Origin: Bacteroidales bacterium
Lineage (GTDB): Bacteria > Bacteroidota > Bacteroidia > Bacteroidales > UBA932
Length of the DNA stretch: 64,000 bases
Assembly: GCA_017454905.1 (NCBI GenBank)
Contig: JAFTCB010000018.1
Coordinates: forward strand, 1 to 64,000
Direction of reading: 5' to 3'
The position numbers and the translations under genes were made by a program. This document shows, one piece after another, positions 18,632 through 27,142 of the stretch. The notes beneath the pieces were generated by a model. The model was not told the DNA's origin and made no database searches. It saw only the letters and a list, made by a program, of their open reading frames with translations. Positions within the stretch are counted from its first letter, which is position 1. Each line of letters begins with the position of its first letter.

Positions 18632-18638
18632 GCGATAT
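18623..18638. promoter_or_regulatory. Inverted repeat, candidate OhrR-like operator
   Basis: ATATCGC-AA-GCGATAT, perfect 7-bp arms with a 2-nt spacer, covers the -33 box of the gpx promoter. The size and symmetry suit a MarR-family dimer, and repression by occlusion would follow. Confidence 0.6.
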
Positions 18639-18661
18639 TTCAAAAAAGTGCAAAAAAATGC

Positions 18662-18695
18662 AAAAAGCGGTGACCGTCACGGCCGCCGCTTTTTT
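18662..18695. terminator. Hairpin terminator after the dehydrogenase gene
   Basis: AAAAAGCGG and CCGCTTTTT arms (18662-18670, 18686-18694) with an inner GTGAC/GTCAC stem. The arms give T-runs on either strand, so it can end the reverse-strand dehydrogenase transcript. Confidence 0.6.
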
Positions 18696-18720
18696 CTTAG
18701 GTTGTAGTACAGTTTATTGT

Positions 18721-19704
18721 TTAATATCCATTCTTTCCGAATGGGATAATTTCTAAAACCGTGCCAAAATCCGGATCATGCGAAAAATTCCGGATATTTT
18801 CGGCAATTTGATGCACCAGCCGGCCGAGCGCCTCGCGGCTGGCCCACGCCGTATGCGGGGTGAAACGGAAGCGCTCCGGATGCCGGACCTGCAGCAGGGG
18901 ACTGCCGGCGGGCAGGGGCTCGGTGACGAAGACGTCCAGTCCGGCACCGGCGATCTCGCCTGCATCCACGGCCTGCGCCAGGGCGGCTTCGTCCACGATG
19001 CCGCCGCGCCCGACATTGATCAGGAAGGCGGTCGGTTTCATCCTGCGGAACTGCTCCGCGCCGATCAGGCCCTGCGTACGCGCGTTCAGCGGCGCGTGGA
19101 TGCTGACGACGTCCGCACGCTCCAGGAGCGTGTCCAGGGGGACGCTGGGGTAGTCCTGGTTGTGGGCGGTGCCCGAAGTGGAAAAGTAGATGACTTTCAT
19201 CCCGAAGGCGGTCGCCGCTGCTGCGACGCGCGTCCCGATGGTGCCCATGCCGATGATGCCCATCGTCTTGCCGGCGAGCTCCAGCGTGGGGTGCGAGATG
19301 TCGCAGAAGAGGGAACCGGCGGAGTAACGGCCGCTTTTGACGCAGTCGTCGAAATACGGTGCATGCCCGGCCAGGGACAGCAGGTGCGCGAAGGTGCACT
19401 GGACCACGGACTCGGTGGCGTAGCCGGCGACGTTGCGGACTTCGATCCCGCGGCGCGCGGCCGCTTCGAGGTCGATGTTATTGACGCCGGTGGCCGCTTC
19501 GCAGATCAGCCGCAGGCGGGGCGCACGGTCGAGCAGGGCGTCCGTCACGCGGATCTTGTTGACGATCAGTACATCGCAATCGCCCACGCGTTCGAGGGCT
19601 TCTGCCGGCGTGCTGGCCGGCCAGGTGACGAGTTCGCCGAGGGCGGCGATTTCATCGAGCGGGGAGTCTCCCAGCGTGGCAGCATCCAGGAATACGATTT
19701 TCAT
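18721..19704 (-). CDS. D-2-hydroxyacid dehydrogenase
   Basis: 327 residues from ATG 19704 ([13 protein letters not shown]). Rossmann motif [13 protein letters not shown], substrate-binding Arg in [10 protein letters not shown], catalytic Glu (FVTEPLP) and His in FTPHTAWAS are all present, in the order of the lactate/glycerate/phosphoglycerate dehydrogenase family. NAD-dependent reduction of a 2-keto acid is expected; the exact substrate is open. It is divergent from the PmoA-family lipoprotein gene. Confidence 0.9.
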   Translation of the reverse strand: MKIVFLDAATLGDSPLDEIAALGELVTWPASTPAEALERVGDCDVLIVNKIRVTDALLDRAPRLRLICEAATGVNNIDLEAAARRGIEVRNVAGYATESVVQCTFAHLLSLAGHAPYFDDCVKSGRYSAGSLFCDISHPTLELAGKTMGIIGMGTIGTRVAAAATAFGMKVIYFSTSGTAHNQDYPSVPLDTLLERADVVSIHAPLNARTQGLIGAEQFRRMKPTAFLINVGRGGIVDEAALAQAVDAGEIAGAGLDVFVTEPLPAGSPLLQVRHPERFRFTPHTAWASREALGRLVHQIAENIRNFSHDPDFGTVLEIIPFGKNGY

Positions 19705-19762
19705 GGCAGGAAGGTTTTGTCCTGACAATATAAGAAAAAATACTAAATTAGCGGTCAAAAGA

Positions 19763-20788
19763 ATGAATCCCATGCGCATCTTCCCGTTCTGTGCCGTCCT
19801 GCTGGCTGTCCTTTCCTGCCAGGGGCCCGGCTCTCCGGTTTCCTTTGTCCGCGACGACGCGGCGCACAAGGTGGAAATCAGCATCGACGGCCGCTATTTC
19901 ACCACTTTTTTCTACCCGGAGGACGAAGCAAAGCCCATCCTGTGGCCGATCATGACCGCGTCCGGTGTCGACATCACCCGGGGCTATCCCCGTGCACCGC
20001 GGCCGTTCGAGAGCGTGGACCATCCACATCATTCCGGGTTGTGGTTCAACCACGGAGACGTCAACGGCCTGGATTTCTGGAACAACTATCACGCCTACCC
20101 GCCCGAGCGCAAGCCCGCCTACGGGACGGTCCTGCTCCGCAGCATCGAATCCATGGAAGGCGGCTGCCTGGTGACACTCTCGGACTGGGTGGACCATACG
20201 GGCAAGGTGCTGCTCACGGAGCGGACGACCTATGTCTTCGGGGGCGGTGCGGACGAGCGCTCCATCACCCGCACTGCCGAGCTGACCGCCGTCTGCCCGG
20301 TTACCTTCGGCGAGGACAAGGAAGGCATGCTCGGACTGCGCGTGGACCGGGCTTTCCAGCAGCCGTCGGACAGCCCCGTCCGCTATCTGGACGCCCATGG
20401 CCAGCCCACTGACGAAGCCACGGTCAACAGGGATGGCGTCACTGGCCTGTACACCAACAGCCTGGGCTTCAAGGGAGATGCGGCCTGGTCGAAGCGGGCC
20501 GAATGGACCCGCCTGGACGGGACCAAGGAAGGCGACGACATCTCGATCCTGATCATCGACTCGCGGGACAACATCAACTTCCCGGCCTGGTCCCATGCCC
20601 GCGGCTATGGGTTGTTCGCCGTCAACAACCTTGGCGGAAAGGCCATGGATCCTTCCAGCACGGAACCTGTCGGCTTCACGCTGCAGCCCGGCGAGTCCCG
20701 GACGTTCAGCTACCGGATCATCATCAAGAACGGCGGACATCTCAGTGACGTCGAGAGCGAGGCCCGGGCGCGGGCTTTCAATCCGTAA
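19763..20788 (+). CDS. PmoA-family (DUF6807) lipoprotein
   Basis: 341 residues from ATG 19763 (MNPMRIFPF); ATG 19772 is an equally possible start. The signal peptide ends in a lipobox (AVLSC, then QGPG), so it is an exported lipoprotein. The family motif [19 protein letters not shown] is clear (about residues 89-107). Members were named after methane oxygenase PmoA but have no shown oxygenase role in Bacteroidota, where they often sit near sugar-acid or glycan genes. A -7-like TAAATTAG lies at 19744-19751. A functional link to the divergent dehydrogenase is possible but unproven. Confidence 0.85.
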   Translation: MNPMRIFPFCAVLLAVLSCQGPGSPVSFVRDDAAHKVEISIDGRYFTTFFYPEDEAKPILWPIMTASGVDITRGYPRAPRPFESVDHPHHSGLWFNHGDVNGLDFWNNYHAYPPERKPAYGTVLLRSIESMEGGCLVTLSDWVDHTGKVLLTERTTYVFGGGADERSITRTAELTAVCPVTFGEDKEGMLGLRVDRAFQQPSDSPVRYLDAHGQPTDEATVNRDGVTGLYTNSLGFKGDAAWSKRAEWTRLDGTKEGDDISILIIDSRDNINFPAWSHARGYGLFAVNNLGGKAMDPSSTEPVGFTLQPGESRTFSYRIIIKNGGHLSDVESEARARAFNP

Positions 20789-20810
20789 TAATCAAAAAAA
20801 CAGCGAAGTG

Positions 20811-21274
20811 ATGAAGATAAAATTTTTACTGCTTGCCATCTTGCTGATTGGCGTTCCGGCCCTCCTGAGGGCGCAGGAAGAGGAAGACTGGAGTATCCCC
20901 GTGAGCTATTCCGGACAAAGGCCTGCCATCACGGACTTCGTATCGGCCATCCTGTCAGAGGAAGACCTCGGCGAGTCTCTGGGCGAAATGAAGGATAACT
21001 GGGACCTGCATCCTGTTCTCAGGCCGGGGTTCCTTACATGGGCCAGTACTCGGGAGTTTCTTTCTATCTGTATGACGGCAAGACCCGCCGGATGGAATCC
21101 GCCTACGCTGACGACCTGGGGCTTGACCCCGATTATCCCGACGGCATGGAGGTAATTGTCCATCAGCTTCCCCGTATCGGGAAAACCATCAAATTCCTGT
21201 TCTATACTATGTCGGAAACAATCTCCAAAAGCTTCACTTGGAATGGAAACAAGTTCGTGGAAGAGGCGGAATAA
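20811..21274 (+). pseudogene. Small secreted protein gene, frameshifted
   Basis: ATG 20811 opens a reading frame with a clear signal peptide (MKIKFLLLAILLIGVPALLRAQ) followed by about 50 plausible residues. After about 21000-21035 this frame becomes low-complexity nonsense (ending at 21155), while another frame reads MGQYSGVSFYLYDG onward to FTWNGNKFVEEAE, stop 21274. The two halves fit one exported protein of about 150 residues interrupted by an indel, perhaps with lost sequence. Family not recognised. Either a real pseudogene or an assembly indel. Confidence 0.6.
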
Positions 21275-21311
21275 AAAGAAATGAGTTGGTACCATCCCGG
21301 CAACAACTCAT
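21270..21311 (-). terminator. Intrinsic terminator of the candidate small RNA
   Basis: Reverse strand: ATGAGTTG (21311-21304), 15-nt loop, CAACTCAT (21288-21281), then TTCTTTTTAT. The T-tract is only on this strand, so it serves leftward transcription. Confidence 0.65.
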
Positions 21312-21386
21312 ACTAACCACATAATTAATAACACTAAAACTAATAACCAATAGGTTGATGGGCCAGAACGGTCACTTGCTCAACCC
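21272..21386 (-). ncRNA. Candidate small RNA (about 115 nt)
   Basis: A near-consensus promoter on the reverse strand predicts a start at G21386. The RNA would open with a hairpin (GGTTGA at 21385-21380 pairing with TCAACC at 21358-21353, inner GACC/GGCC stem), continue through an AU-rich single-stranded linker (about 21312-21350) and end at the terminator at 21270-21311. No ORF of note lies within. The structure is that of a trans-acting regulatory RNA. I cannot match it to 6S, 4.5S, tmRNA or a known Bacteroides RNA. The + strand upstream of the BASS gene is the only alternative use of this DNA. Confidence 0.55.
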
Positions 21387-21391
21387 GGATA

Positions 21392-21422
21392 CAAAGGTAC
21401 AACATTATTCCGAATTTGCAAA
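21392..21422 (-). promoter_or_regulatory. Promoter of the candidate small RNA
   Basis: TTTG (21422-21419), 19 nt, TACCTTTG (21399-21392): full Bacteroidota consensus facing left, away from the BASS gene. Confidence 0.65.
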
Positions 21423-21498
21423 ATTTTTTTGAAAAATTTTTAATAATTTTTCTATGCGCTGATTTTCAGTGTATTATAGTTAAGAAGATTTTTACATA

Positions 21499-21528
21499 TT
21501 GTAGACTATCCTTTTTTTTGTACCTTTA
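21499..21528 (+). promoter_or_regulatory. Promoter of the BASS transporter-acyltransferase operon
   Basis: TTG (21499-21501), 19 nt, TACCTTTA (21521-21528), one base off consensus; 20 nt before ATG 21549. The preceding 21423-21498 is AT-rich with no other signal I can name. Confidence 0.5.
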
Positions 21529-21548
21529 GGGCGTAAATCCGTGTACTT

Positions 21549-22505
21549 ATGTCACCTGAAACCATCCAACTCATCGACAGCATCGATGTCACTTTAAATG
21601 CCGGTGGGATGAATACCATCAATATCGTACTGGCTTTTGTCATGTACGGTGTGGCCCTGGGGATCCATCCGAGTATTTTCGTTGAAGTTTTCAAGAAACC
21701 CAAATCCCTGATTCTCGGTATGTGCTGCCAGTTGGTCCTGCTTCCGCTGCTGACCTTCCTGCTGACCCTGGCCTTCGGTACTTCGATCAGTTGGACGATG
21801 GCCTTGGGCATGATTCTCGTGGCCTCCTGCCCGGGCGGCAACATTTCCAATTTCATGAGTTCGCTCTCGAAGGCGAATGTCGAACTGTCCGTCAGCCTGA
21901 CCGCCGTCAGCACGGCCCTGGCCATCCTGATGACCCCGTTCAATTTCTGGCTGTACGGCAATCTCTACCTGCATTTCGCCAACGTGGCAGGGGAGGTGCC
22001 GACGCTCGTGATTCCGCTTTGGGATGTCTTCAAGACCATTTTCATCTTGCTGGGCATTCCCCTTACCGCCGGCATCCTGACCGCCAGGTACCTGCCCAAG
22101 GTGGCCGCGGTGCTCAAGAAGCCCCTGCAGTACCTGAGCATCCTGTTCTTCCTGGCGATGGTCGTACTGTCCTTCATGGGCAATCTCGACGCATTCCTGA
22201 AGTGCATCAAATATATCTTCCTGATCGTGCTGCTGCATAATTTCCTCGCCCTGTCGATCGGATTTGGGGTGGGCAGCGCTTTCCGCGTCCCGCGCCGGGA
22301 CCGCCGGACGCTCACCATCGAGACCGGTATCCAGAACAGCGGCCTGGGGCTCGTGCTGCTGCTGGGCACCAACCTGTTCGCCGGTTTCCCGCCGCATGGC
22401 GGCACCCTTGTGATCACGGCCTGGTGGGGTGTGTGGCATATCGTCAGCGGCCTGACGGTCAGCGGTATTTTCAACTGGCACGAAAAGCGCCATCCTTTAC
22501 AATAA
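21549..22505 (+). CDS. Bile acid:sodium symporter family (BASS) transporter
   Basis: 318 residues with about nine or ten hydrophobic helices in two repeats, the ASBT/NTCP fold. Characteristic crossover-type segments are MILVASCPGGNISNFMSSL (about 92-110) and IETGIQNSGLGLVLL (about 258-272). Family members use sodium to import organic anions such as bile acids, pantoate or keto acids; the real substrate here is unknown. Only 3 nt separate its stop from the acyltransferase, so the two form an operon. Confidence 0.9.
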   Translation: MSPETIQLIDSIDVTLNAGGMNTINIVLAFVMYGVALGIHPSIFVEVFKKPKSLILGMCCQLVLLPLLTFLLTLAFGTSISWTMALGMILVASCPGGNISNFMSSLSKANVELSVSLTAVSTALAILMTPFNFWLYGNLYLHFANVAGEVPTLVIPLWDVFKTIFILLGIPLTAGILTARYLPKVAAVLKKPLQYLSILFFLAMVVLSFMGNLDAFLKCIKYIFLIVLLHNFLALSIGFGVGSAFRVPRRDRRTLTIETGIQNSGLGLVLLLGTNLFAGFPPHGGTLVITAWWGVWHIVSGLTVSGIFNWHEKRHPLQ

Positions 22506-22508
22506 CTC

Positions 22509-23453
22509 ATGCTTGATCAGATCGTCTGGAAAGATAACCCGCGCTACACGCGCTTACGCCATTATGCCGCCCTCACCACCCGGAGCTGTTTCCGTTCTTT
22601 CACGGTGGAAGGGCGTGAGAACCTGCCTAAGGACGGCGCCGTCATGCTAGGGCCGAACCATTGTGCCGCTTTCATGGATCCGATGACGGTCCTGGCGGGA
22701 ACAGACCGCGCCGTGGGTTTCGGCGCCCGGTCAGACGTGTTCGCCAATCCGAAAACACGCTCCTTGCTGTACTGGATGCGCATCCTGCCCATCGCCCGGG
22801 AGCGCAACGGCTTGCAGGAAGTGACCAAGAATTATGAAATTTTCGACGAAATCGTCGAATGCATGGGACATGGTCTGGCCTTCTGCCTCTTCAGTGAGGG
22901 GCGCCACCGTGCCGAGCGGGGGATGCTGCCTGTCAAGAAAGGCATCTTCCGGGTTGCCAAGCAGGCGGTGGATACGCTGGACATGCCGGTGTATGTCGTC
23001 CCGATGGGCCTGGACTATGAGCATTTCTTCCGCACGCAGTGCCGCGCGGCCGTGCGCATCGGTGAACCGATAGACGTCGGGGCTTTCTTCGCTGCCCGTC
23101 CCGGGATGCCGGAAGGCGATGTGTACCGGGAACTTTGCGCGGAATTGCAGGAACGGGACCTGGCCTTGATCGGGCGCATTCCCGAACGCCGGCATGACCG
23201 CATCGCGCTCCGCATCCTGGTCTCCCTGCTGCTGCTGCCGCTTTTTGCGGTATGTGCCGCCGGCGGGATCCTGATCTGGCTGCCGCACCTGATCATCATG
23301 TCCCGGATCAAGGACAAGGCCTGGTACCACTCGGTGCGGTTCCTGCTGCACCTGATCTTCCCGCTGTTCTGGCCGTTCGACATCGGCTTCGGCCGCATCC
23401 TGGGCTACTGGCAGGACCTGTTCGAGGACCTGAAGGGGAAGAAAGCGGAATAG
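22509..23453 (+). CDS. PlsC-type lysophospholipid/glycerolipid acyltransferase
   Basis: 314 residues. The acyltransferase box I reads GPNHCAAFMDP (His51, Asp57), an H-X5-D spacing rather than the textbook H-X4-D. Box III-like SEGRHRAERGMLPVKKGI follows at about 120-145. Two hydrophobic helices (about 235-275) anchor it in the inner membrane. It probably acylates a lysophospholipid or related lipid. Second gene of an operon with the BASS transporter, ended by the strong terminator at 23482-23520. Confidence 0.85.
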   Translation: MLDQIVWKDNPRYTRLRHYAALTTRSCFRSFTVEGRENLPKDGAVMLGPNHCAAFMDPMTVLAGTDRAVGFGARSDVFANPKTRSLLYWMRILPIARERNGLQEVTKNYEIFDEIVECMGHGLAFCLFSEGRHRAERGMLPVKKGIFRVAKQAVDTLDMPVYVVPMGLDYEHFFRTQCRAAVRIGEPIDVGAFFAARPGMPEGDVYRELCAELQERDLALIGRIPERRHDRIALRILVSLLLLPLFAVCAAGGILIWLPHLIIMSRIKDKAWYHSVRFLLHLIFPLFWPFDIGFGRILGYWQDLFEDLKGKKAE

Positions 23454-23481
23454 CTGTTCCGTATCGGGATCTACAAGATAG

Positions 23482-23520
23482 GGGACCTGGAGCTTCGGTT
23501 CAGCAGGTCCCTTTTATTTT
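23482..23520 (+). terminator. Intrinsic terminator after the acyltransferase gene
   Basis: Perfect 8-bp arms GGGACCTG (23482-23489) and CAGGTCCC (23504-23511), then TTTTATTTT. Confidence 0.85.
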
Positions 23521-23528
23521 ATTGGATA

Positions 23529-24860
23529 TCAGTCTCCGAGATCTTCGAATCGCATCGGAACTCCAGTCCTGGGGTGCCGGAAGCCAAGCGATTCGGCGTG
23601 GAGCCAGAGGCGGCCTCCGTCGGGGCTTCCGTAGAGGCGGTCGCCCTTGATGGGACGGCCCAGGCCGTCTGCGTGGGCGGCATGGACGCGGAGCTGGTGG
23701 GTGCGCCCGGTGCGCGGGGTGAAGCGGATGTCGATCTCGCCGCCGGGCAGGAATCCGAGGACTTCGTATTCCGTGACGGCCAGTTTGCCGTGTTCGTAGT
23801 CGACCATTTGCCGGGGGCGGTCGTAGTAATCCAGCATCAGGGGAAGGGCGATGGTGCCGCGGCGGGCATGTCCGAAGGGTTTGTCGCCGGCTGCGAGCCG
23901 TGCGCGGTAGGTCTTGCTGACTTCCCGCTCAGCGAATTGCCGCTCCAGTTCTACTTGTGCGGGGAGGTTGCGGGCGAAGACCATGACCCCGGAGGTGTCC
24001 ATGTCCAGCCGGTGGCAGGAGTGGACTTCATCGTAGCGTTCCCGGAGCCATTCCAGCAGGGAGCGGGCGCGGGTGCGTCCCGGTACGGTGAGCATGCCGG
24101 CGGGTTTGCTGACGACCAGGATGTCTGCGTCTTCGTGGAGGATGCGGGGTTCCCGGAGGGCGGTGAATTCGCGGTCGAGGGGGTTGGGAGCGACATCCAG
24201 GCCTTCCAGCATGTAGCTTAGCAGGGGACCGCATTTGCCTGTGCATGAGGGATAGAAACATCCTTGTTGCCGAACTTCAGAGGCGGGGGAGGCGCCGTAC
24301 CAGAATTCGCCCATCGCCAGCGGCGTGCATGCGTGGGTGTAGGCGTATTGCAGGAGCTTGGGGGCGGCGCAGTCGCCGGTGCCGCCGGGTGGGGTGAGTC
24401 CGCGGCGGGCGAAGATTTCCCGGATGGTGAGGGTCTCGCCACGGGCGTTTCTGACATGGTATTGGTCGAAGATCCAGGTTTGCAGTTCTGCGGAGGCGGC
24501 TTTGCGTCCGGGGCCCGGGGGCATGGCGGAGATTTCGGCTTCCCGCTGGCGGAAATAGCCGTCCGGGGCGGTCAGGTCGTAGATCGGGGGCACGAAGCCC
24601 GGGAGCGTTGCGCGTCCGCCCACCGTTCCGCTGAATCCGAACAGGTACTCCACCTCACCCTCCGCATTCTCCACCTTCAGCACCCCCAGCATCTTTCCTT
24701 CTTTCAAGGATTTTATCGCCTCCGCGGAAATGCCGACCGCCGGCTCGGCTTGTATTTCCGCGGAGCCGGCGTCAAGGCGACGTATAAGATCCTGTGCCGC
24801 AGCGACGATGTCGGGGTCGGGGGTGTAGCAGAAGGGATAAGTGAAGGGCGGGCGTGCCAT
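23529..24860 (-). CDS. RluA-family RNA pseudouridine synthase with N-terminal extension
   Basis: 443 residues from ATG 24860. The C-terminal half (about 225-443) is a pseudouridine synthase with catalytic Asp in HRLDMDTSG and the KTYRARL, RTGRTHQLRVH and GDRLYG motifs. The first about 220 residues are an extension containing a Cys-rich segment (GCFYPSCTGKCG). Such long RluA forms occur in Bacteroidota; the extension may bind RNA. The target (rRNA or tRNA) is unknown. ATG overlaps the stop of maf by one base. Last gene of the operon DUF3467-kdsC-maf-rluA. Confidence 0.88.
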   Translation of the reverse strand: MARPPFTYPFCYTPDPDIVAAAQDLIRRLDAGSAEIQAEPAVGISAEAIKSLKEGKMLGVLKVENAEGEVEYLFGFSGTVGGRATLPGFVPPIYDLTAPDGYFRQREAEISAMPPGPGRKAASAELQTWIFDQYHVRNARGETLTIREIFARRGLTPPGGTGDCAAPKLLQYAYTHACTPLAMGEFWYGASPASEVRQQGCFYPSCTGKCGPLLSYMLEGLDVAPNPLDREFTALREPRILHEDADILVVSKPAGMLTVPGRTRARSLLEWLRERYDEVHSCHRLDMDTSGVMVFARNLPAQVELERQFAEREVSKTYRARLAAGDKPFGHARRGTIALPLMLDYYDRPRQMVDYEHGKLAVTEYEVLGFLPGGEIDIRFTPRTGRTHQLRVHAAHADGLGRPIKGDRLYGSPDGGRLWLHAESLGFRHPRTGVPMRFEDLGD

Positions 24861-25426
24861 CAGAGGAAGCGCTGCAGTTCGTGCCAGACGCGGTGCACCG
24901 GGAACCCCATCACGTTGTAGAACGACCCCTCGATCGACGAGATGCCCACATAGCCGATCCATTCCTGGATCCCGTAGGCCCCCGCCTTGTCGAAAGGCCG
25001 GTACTTATCAATATAATGGTCGATCACGTCCTGTGGCAGTTCCACGAAATGGACCTGCGTCGAGACGCTGAAGGTCTCCTCGCGGACGGCATCCCGGATC
25101 GTCACGGCGGTCACGACTTCATGCGCGCGCCCGGAGAGCAACCGGAGCATCCGGACCGCATCCTCGCGGGAATGCGGCTTGCCCAGCACCTCCCGGTCCA
25201 CGATGACCACGGTATCGGAAGTGATCAGCACCTCGTCCGCCTCCAGCGGACGGTGGAATCCATGCGACTTGCCCCGGCTCAGCAGTTCCGGCACCCGGTG
25301 CGCCTCCACACCCGGATCGAGCCGTTCCTCGAAGGTGTTGCCCGTATCCACGGTGAAGGGAATGTCGAGCCCGGCAAGCAACTCCCGGCGGCGCGGCGAA
25401 TTGCTGCCCAGAATGATCCGTTTCAT
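24860..25426 (-). CDS. maf: Maf-like nucleotide pyrophosphatase
   Basis: 188 residues, normal family length. N-terminal GSNSPRRRELLAGL, the SDTVVIVD acidic motif, GKPHSREDA and the late GAYGIQEW motif are all intact. Maf/YhdE enzymes hydrolyse non-canonical or modified nucleoside triphosphates (dTTP/UTP or m7GTP). It lies 1 nt after the KdsC-like gene and overlaps the next start by one base. Confidence 0.93.
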   Translation of the reverse strand: MKRIILGSNSPRRRELLAGLDIPFTVDTGNTFEERLDPGVEAHRVPELLSRGKSHGFHRPLEADEVLITSDTVVIVDREVLGKPHSREDAVRMLRLLSGRAHEVVTAVTIRDAVREETFSVSTQVHFVELPQDVIDHYIDKYRPFDKAGAYGIQEWIGYVGISSIEGSFYNVMGFPVHRVWHELQRFL

Positions 25427-25427
25427 G

Positions 25428-25973
25428 CTAATAGAGTTTTTCGTAGTGGTTCTCGTCGAAGACCCAGGTGCCCTGGGTGCGCATGATCAGCTCGATCCCT
25501 TCGCGGATGCAGCCGCGTCCGCCGGGGAGCTGCGTCACGTAGTCCGCAGCATCCTTGGCTTCCTGGACAGCGTCCGCGGGAGCGATGCCGAGTCCGCATG
25601 CGCGCAGGACCTGCGTATCGGGGATGTCATCCCCGAAATAAGCCACTTCGGCAGGGTCGAGGCCGTGCTGCTGGCAGAACGCATTGAAAATATCGAGTTT
25701 GCCGCGTGCCCCCAGGAAGAGGTTCTCTTCCTGGATACCCATATGCAGGCAGCGGGAACGCAGGGCAGGGGTGTTGCCGCCTGAGATCACGGCCATGATA
25801 TAGCCTTTCCCGGAGGCCACCCGGGAGGCGAAGGAATCCTTGGCATTGACGATGCGGACCAGGTCTTCCGGTCTCGGTCCGACGGGGATGATGCTTCCGT
25901 CTGTCGCAACGCCGTCCAGGTCGTAGGCGATGGCCTTGATGCGCAGGATGCGGTCTTTAAGATTTTGTTCCAT
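25428..25973 (-). CDS. KdsC-like HAD phosphatase
   Basis: 181 residues from ATG 25973. HAD motif I AYDLDGVATDGS (nucleophile Asp plus second Asp), motif II ISGGNTPALRSRC, a conserved Lys in GARGKLD and motif III GDDIPDTQVL. The size and capless layout suit 3-deoxy-D-manno-octulosonate 8-phosphate phosphatase, which releases KDO for lipopolysaccharide. The C-terminal half retains the GxGxAPADAV segment of the family. Overlaps the DUF3467 gene by 17 nt. Confidence 0.85.
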   Translation of the reverse strand: MEQNLKDRILRIKAIAYDLDGVATDGSIIPVGPRPEDLVRIVNAKDSFASRVASGKGYIMAVISGGNTPALRSRCLHMGIQEENLFLGARGKLDIFNAFCQQHGLDPAEVAYFGDDIPDTQVLRACGLGIAPADAVQEAKDAADYVTQLPGGRGCIREGIELIMRTQGTWVFDENHYEKLY

Positions 25974-26286
25974 TGGGCGCGAAGTCTGCAAGGTTGAACG
26001 TTCCTTTCTGCTCCGGAGCCGGAGCCCCCAGGCTGATCGGGCCGAACTGGGCCTCGTAGCGGCCGATATTGTCCGCCAGCGCATTGAGCAGGCGCTTGCA
26101 ATGCTCCGGTGTCATCAGGATGCGGTTCTGGACCTCCGGCTTGGCAAGTCCGGGGAGCATGGTCGCGAAATCGATGATGAACTCGCTGTGGGAGTGGCTG
26201 ATGATGGCCAGGTTGGAGTAGGTGCCCTTGGCGATCTCGGGCTTCAGGTCGAGGTTGATCTGCTTCTTATTGTCGTTGCTGTCCAT
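25957..26286 (-). CDS. DUF3467 protein
   Basis: 109 residues from ATG 26286 (MDSNDNKKQINLDL). The core YSNLAIISHSHSEFIIDFAT and the RILMTPEHCKRLLNALADNI segment are typical of DUF3467, a small protein of unknown function widespread in Bacteroidota. First gene of the operon with the KdsC-like phosphatase, maf and rluA genes. A -7 box lies at 26310-26317. Confidence 0.88.
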   Translation of the reverse strand: MDSNDNKKQINLDLKPEIAKGTYSNLAIISHSHSEFIIDFATMLPGLAKPEVQNRILMTPEHCKRLLNALADNIGRYEAQFGPISLGAPAPEQKGTFNLADFAPNGTKS

Positions 26287-26309
26287 AGGGGAAGATTGTC
26301 GTTGGTGGA

Positions 26310-26317
26310 CAAAGGTA
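26310..26317 (-). promoter_or_regulatory. -7 element (TACCTTTG) of the DUF3467 operon
   Basis: Reverse-strand consensus match 23 nt before ATG 26286; no convincing -33 box at normal spacing. Confidence 0.5.
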
Positions 26318-26330
26318 CGAATTTTCCCGC

Positions 26331-26368
26331 AATAAAACACGGAGGGCGGTCCTTGCGGGCCACCCTCC
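26331..26368 (-). terminator. Terminator after the rubrerythrin gene
   Basis: GGAGGG(TGGCC)/(GGACC)GCCCTCC stem (26341-26368) followed on the reverse strand by GTGTTTTATT. Confidence 0.55.
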
Positions 26369-26373
26369 TTTCT

Positions 26374-26399
26374 GGATCCGGGACCGAAGTCCCGGGTCC
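26374..26399. repeat. Large inverted repeat (REP-like)
   Basis: GGATCCGGGAC-CGAA-GTCCCGGGTCC: 11-bp arms with one G-T pair and a UUCG-type tetraloop on the reverse strand. It precedes the terminator of the rubrerythrin gene and may protect the mRNA 3' end. Confidence 0.5.
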
Positions 26400-26413
26400 G
26401 CTATGACGGTTCA

Positions 26414-27142
26414 TCAATAATTGACGGCTTCTACCTGGAAATAGCTCTGCGGATGGTCGCAGACCGGGCAGACTTCGGGGGCCGCCTTGCCGACCACGAT
26501 GTGGCCGCAGTTGGCGCACTGCCAGATCACGTCGCCGTCCTTGGAGAAGACCTTCTTGTCGCTGATGTTCTTCAGGAGCTTGCGGTAGCGCTCCTCGTGG
26601 TGGCGCTCGATGGCGGCGACCATCTCGAACTTCTGGGCGATCTCGATGAAGCCCTCTTCGCGGGCCTCGCGGGCCATCCGGGGATACATGTCCGTCCACT
26701 CGTGGTATTCACCGCCGGCGGCGTCCATCAAGTTGGCGGAGGTGTCGTTGACACTGCCGCCGTTGAGATACTTGTACCAGATCTTGGCGTGCTCTTTCTC
26801 GTTGGCAGCCGTCTCCTCGAACAGGGCTGCGATCTGGACGAAGCCGTCCTTCTTGGCCTTGGAGGCGAAATAGGTGTATTTGTTGCGGGCCATGGACTCA
26901 CCGGCGAAGGCCTCCTGGAGGTTCTTTTCGGTCTTGGATCCGGCCAGGGAAATCCTCCTGGTTGAATAGATCGGCGCAGCGGCGGCCGGGCCGGCTGCGG
27001 CCTTCGGTTCGACGGGCTGGTAAACGCCGCCGCCCATCATCTGGACGAACTTCTCCCGGGGCTGCTTGCAGCGCGGGCAGATATCCGGAGCATCTTCACC
27101 TTCGTGGATGTAGCCACAGACTGTGCATTTGAATCTTGCCAT
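26414..27142 (-). CDS. Rubrerythrin with rubredoxin-like domains at both ends
   Basis: 242 residues. N-terminal rubredoxin-like zinc/iron site C6xxC9...C22xxC25. Central ferritin-like di-iron domain (about 70-195) with [46 protein letters not shown]-terminal rubredoxin domain CANCG...CPVC (about 207-235). Rubrerythrins reduce hydrogen peroxide with electrons from NADH via rubredoxin and protect anaerobes. The double rubredoxin layout is unusual compared with the standard single C-terminal domain. A -7-like TATATTAG lies upstream. Confidence 0.93.
   Translation of the reverse strand: MARFKCTVCGYIHEGEDAPDICPRCKQPREKFVQMMGGGVYQPVEPKAAAGPAAAAPIYSTRRISLAGSKTEKNLQEAFAGESMARNKYTYFASKAKKDGFVQIAALFEETAANEKEHAKIWYKYLNGGSVNDTSANLMDAAGGEYHEWTDMYPRMAREAREEGFIEIAQKFEMVAAIERHHEERYRKLLKNISDKKVFSKDGDVIWQCANCGHIVVGKAAPEVCPVCDHPQSYFQVEAVNY

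Noticed and set aside
21281-21311. Forward terminator for the frameshifted gene
   Set aside because: The hairpin has no T-tract on the forward strand; it fits leftward transcription of the candidate small RNA.
21272-21386. Identity of the candidate RNA as 4.5S (SRP) RNA
   Set aside because: It contains GCCGGGATGG, as SRP RNA does, but lacks the GGAA tetraloop and AGCAG core and the overall single-hairpin shape.
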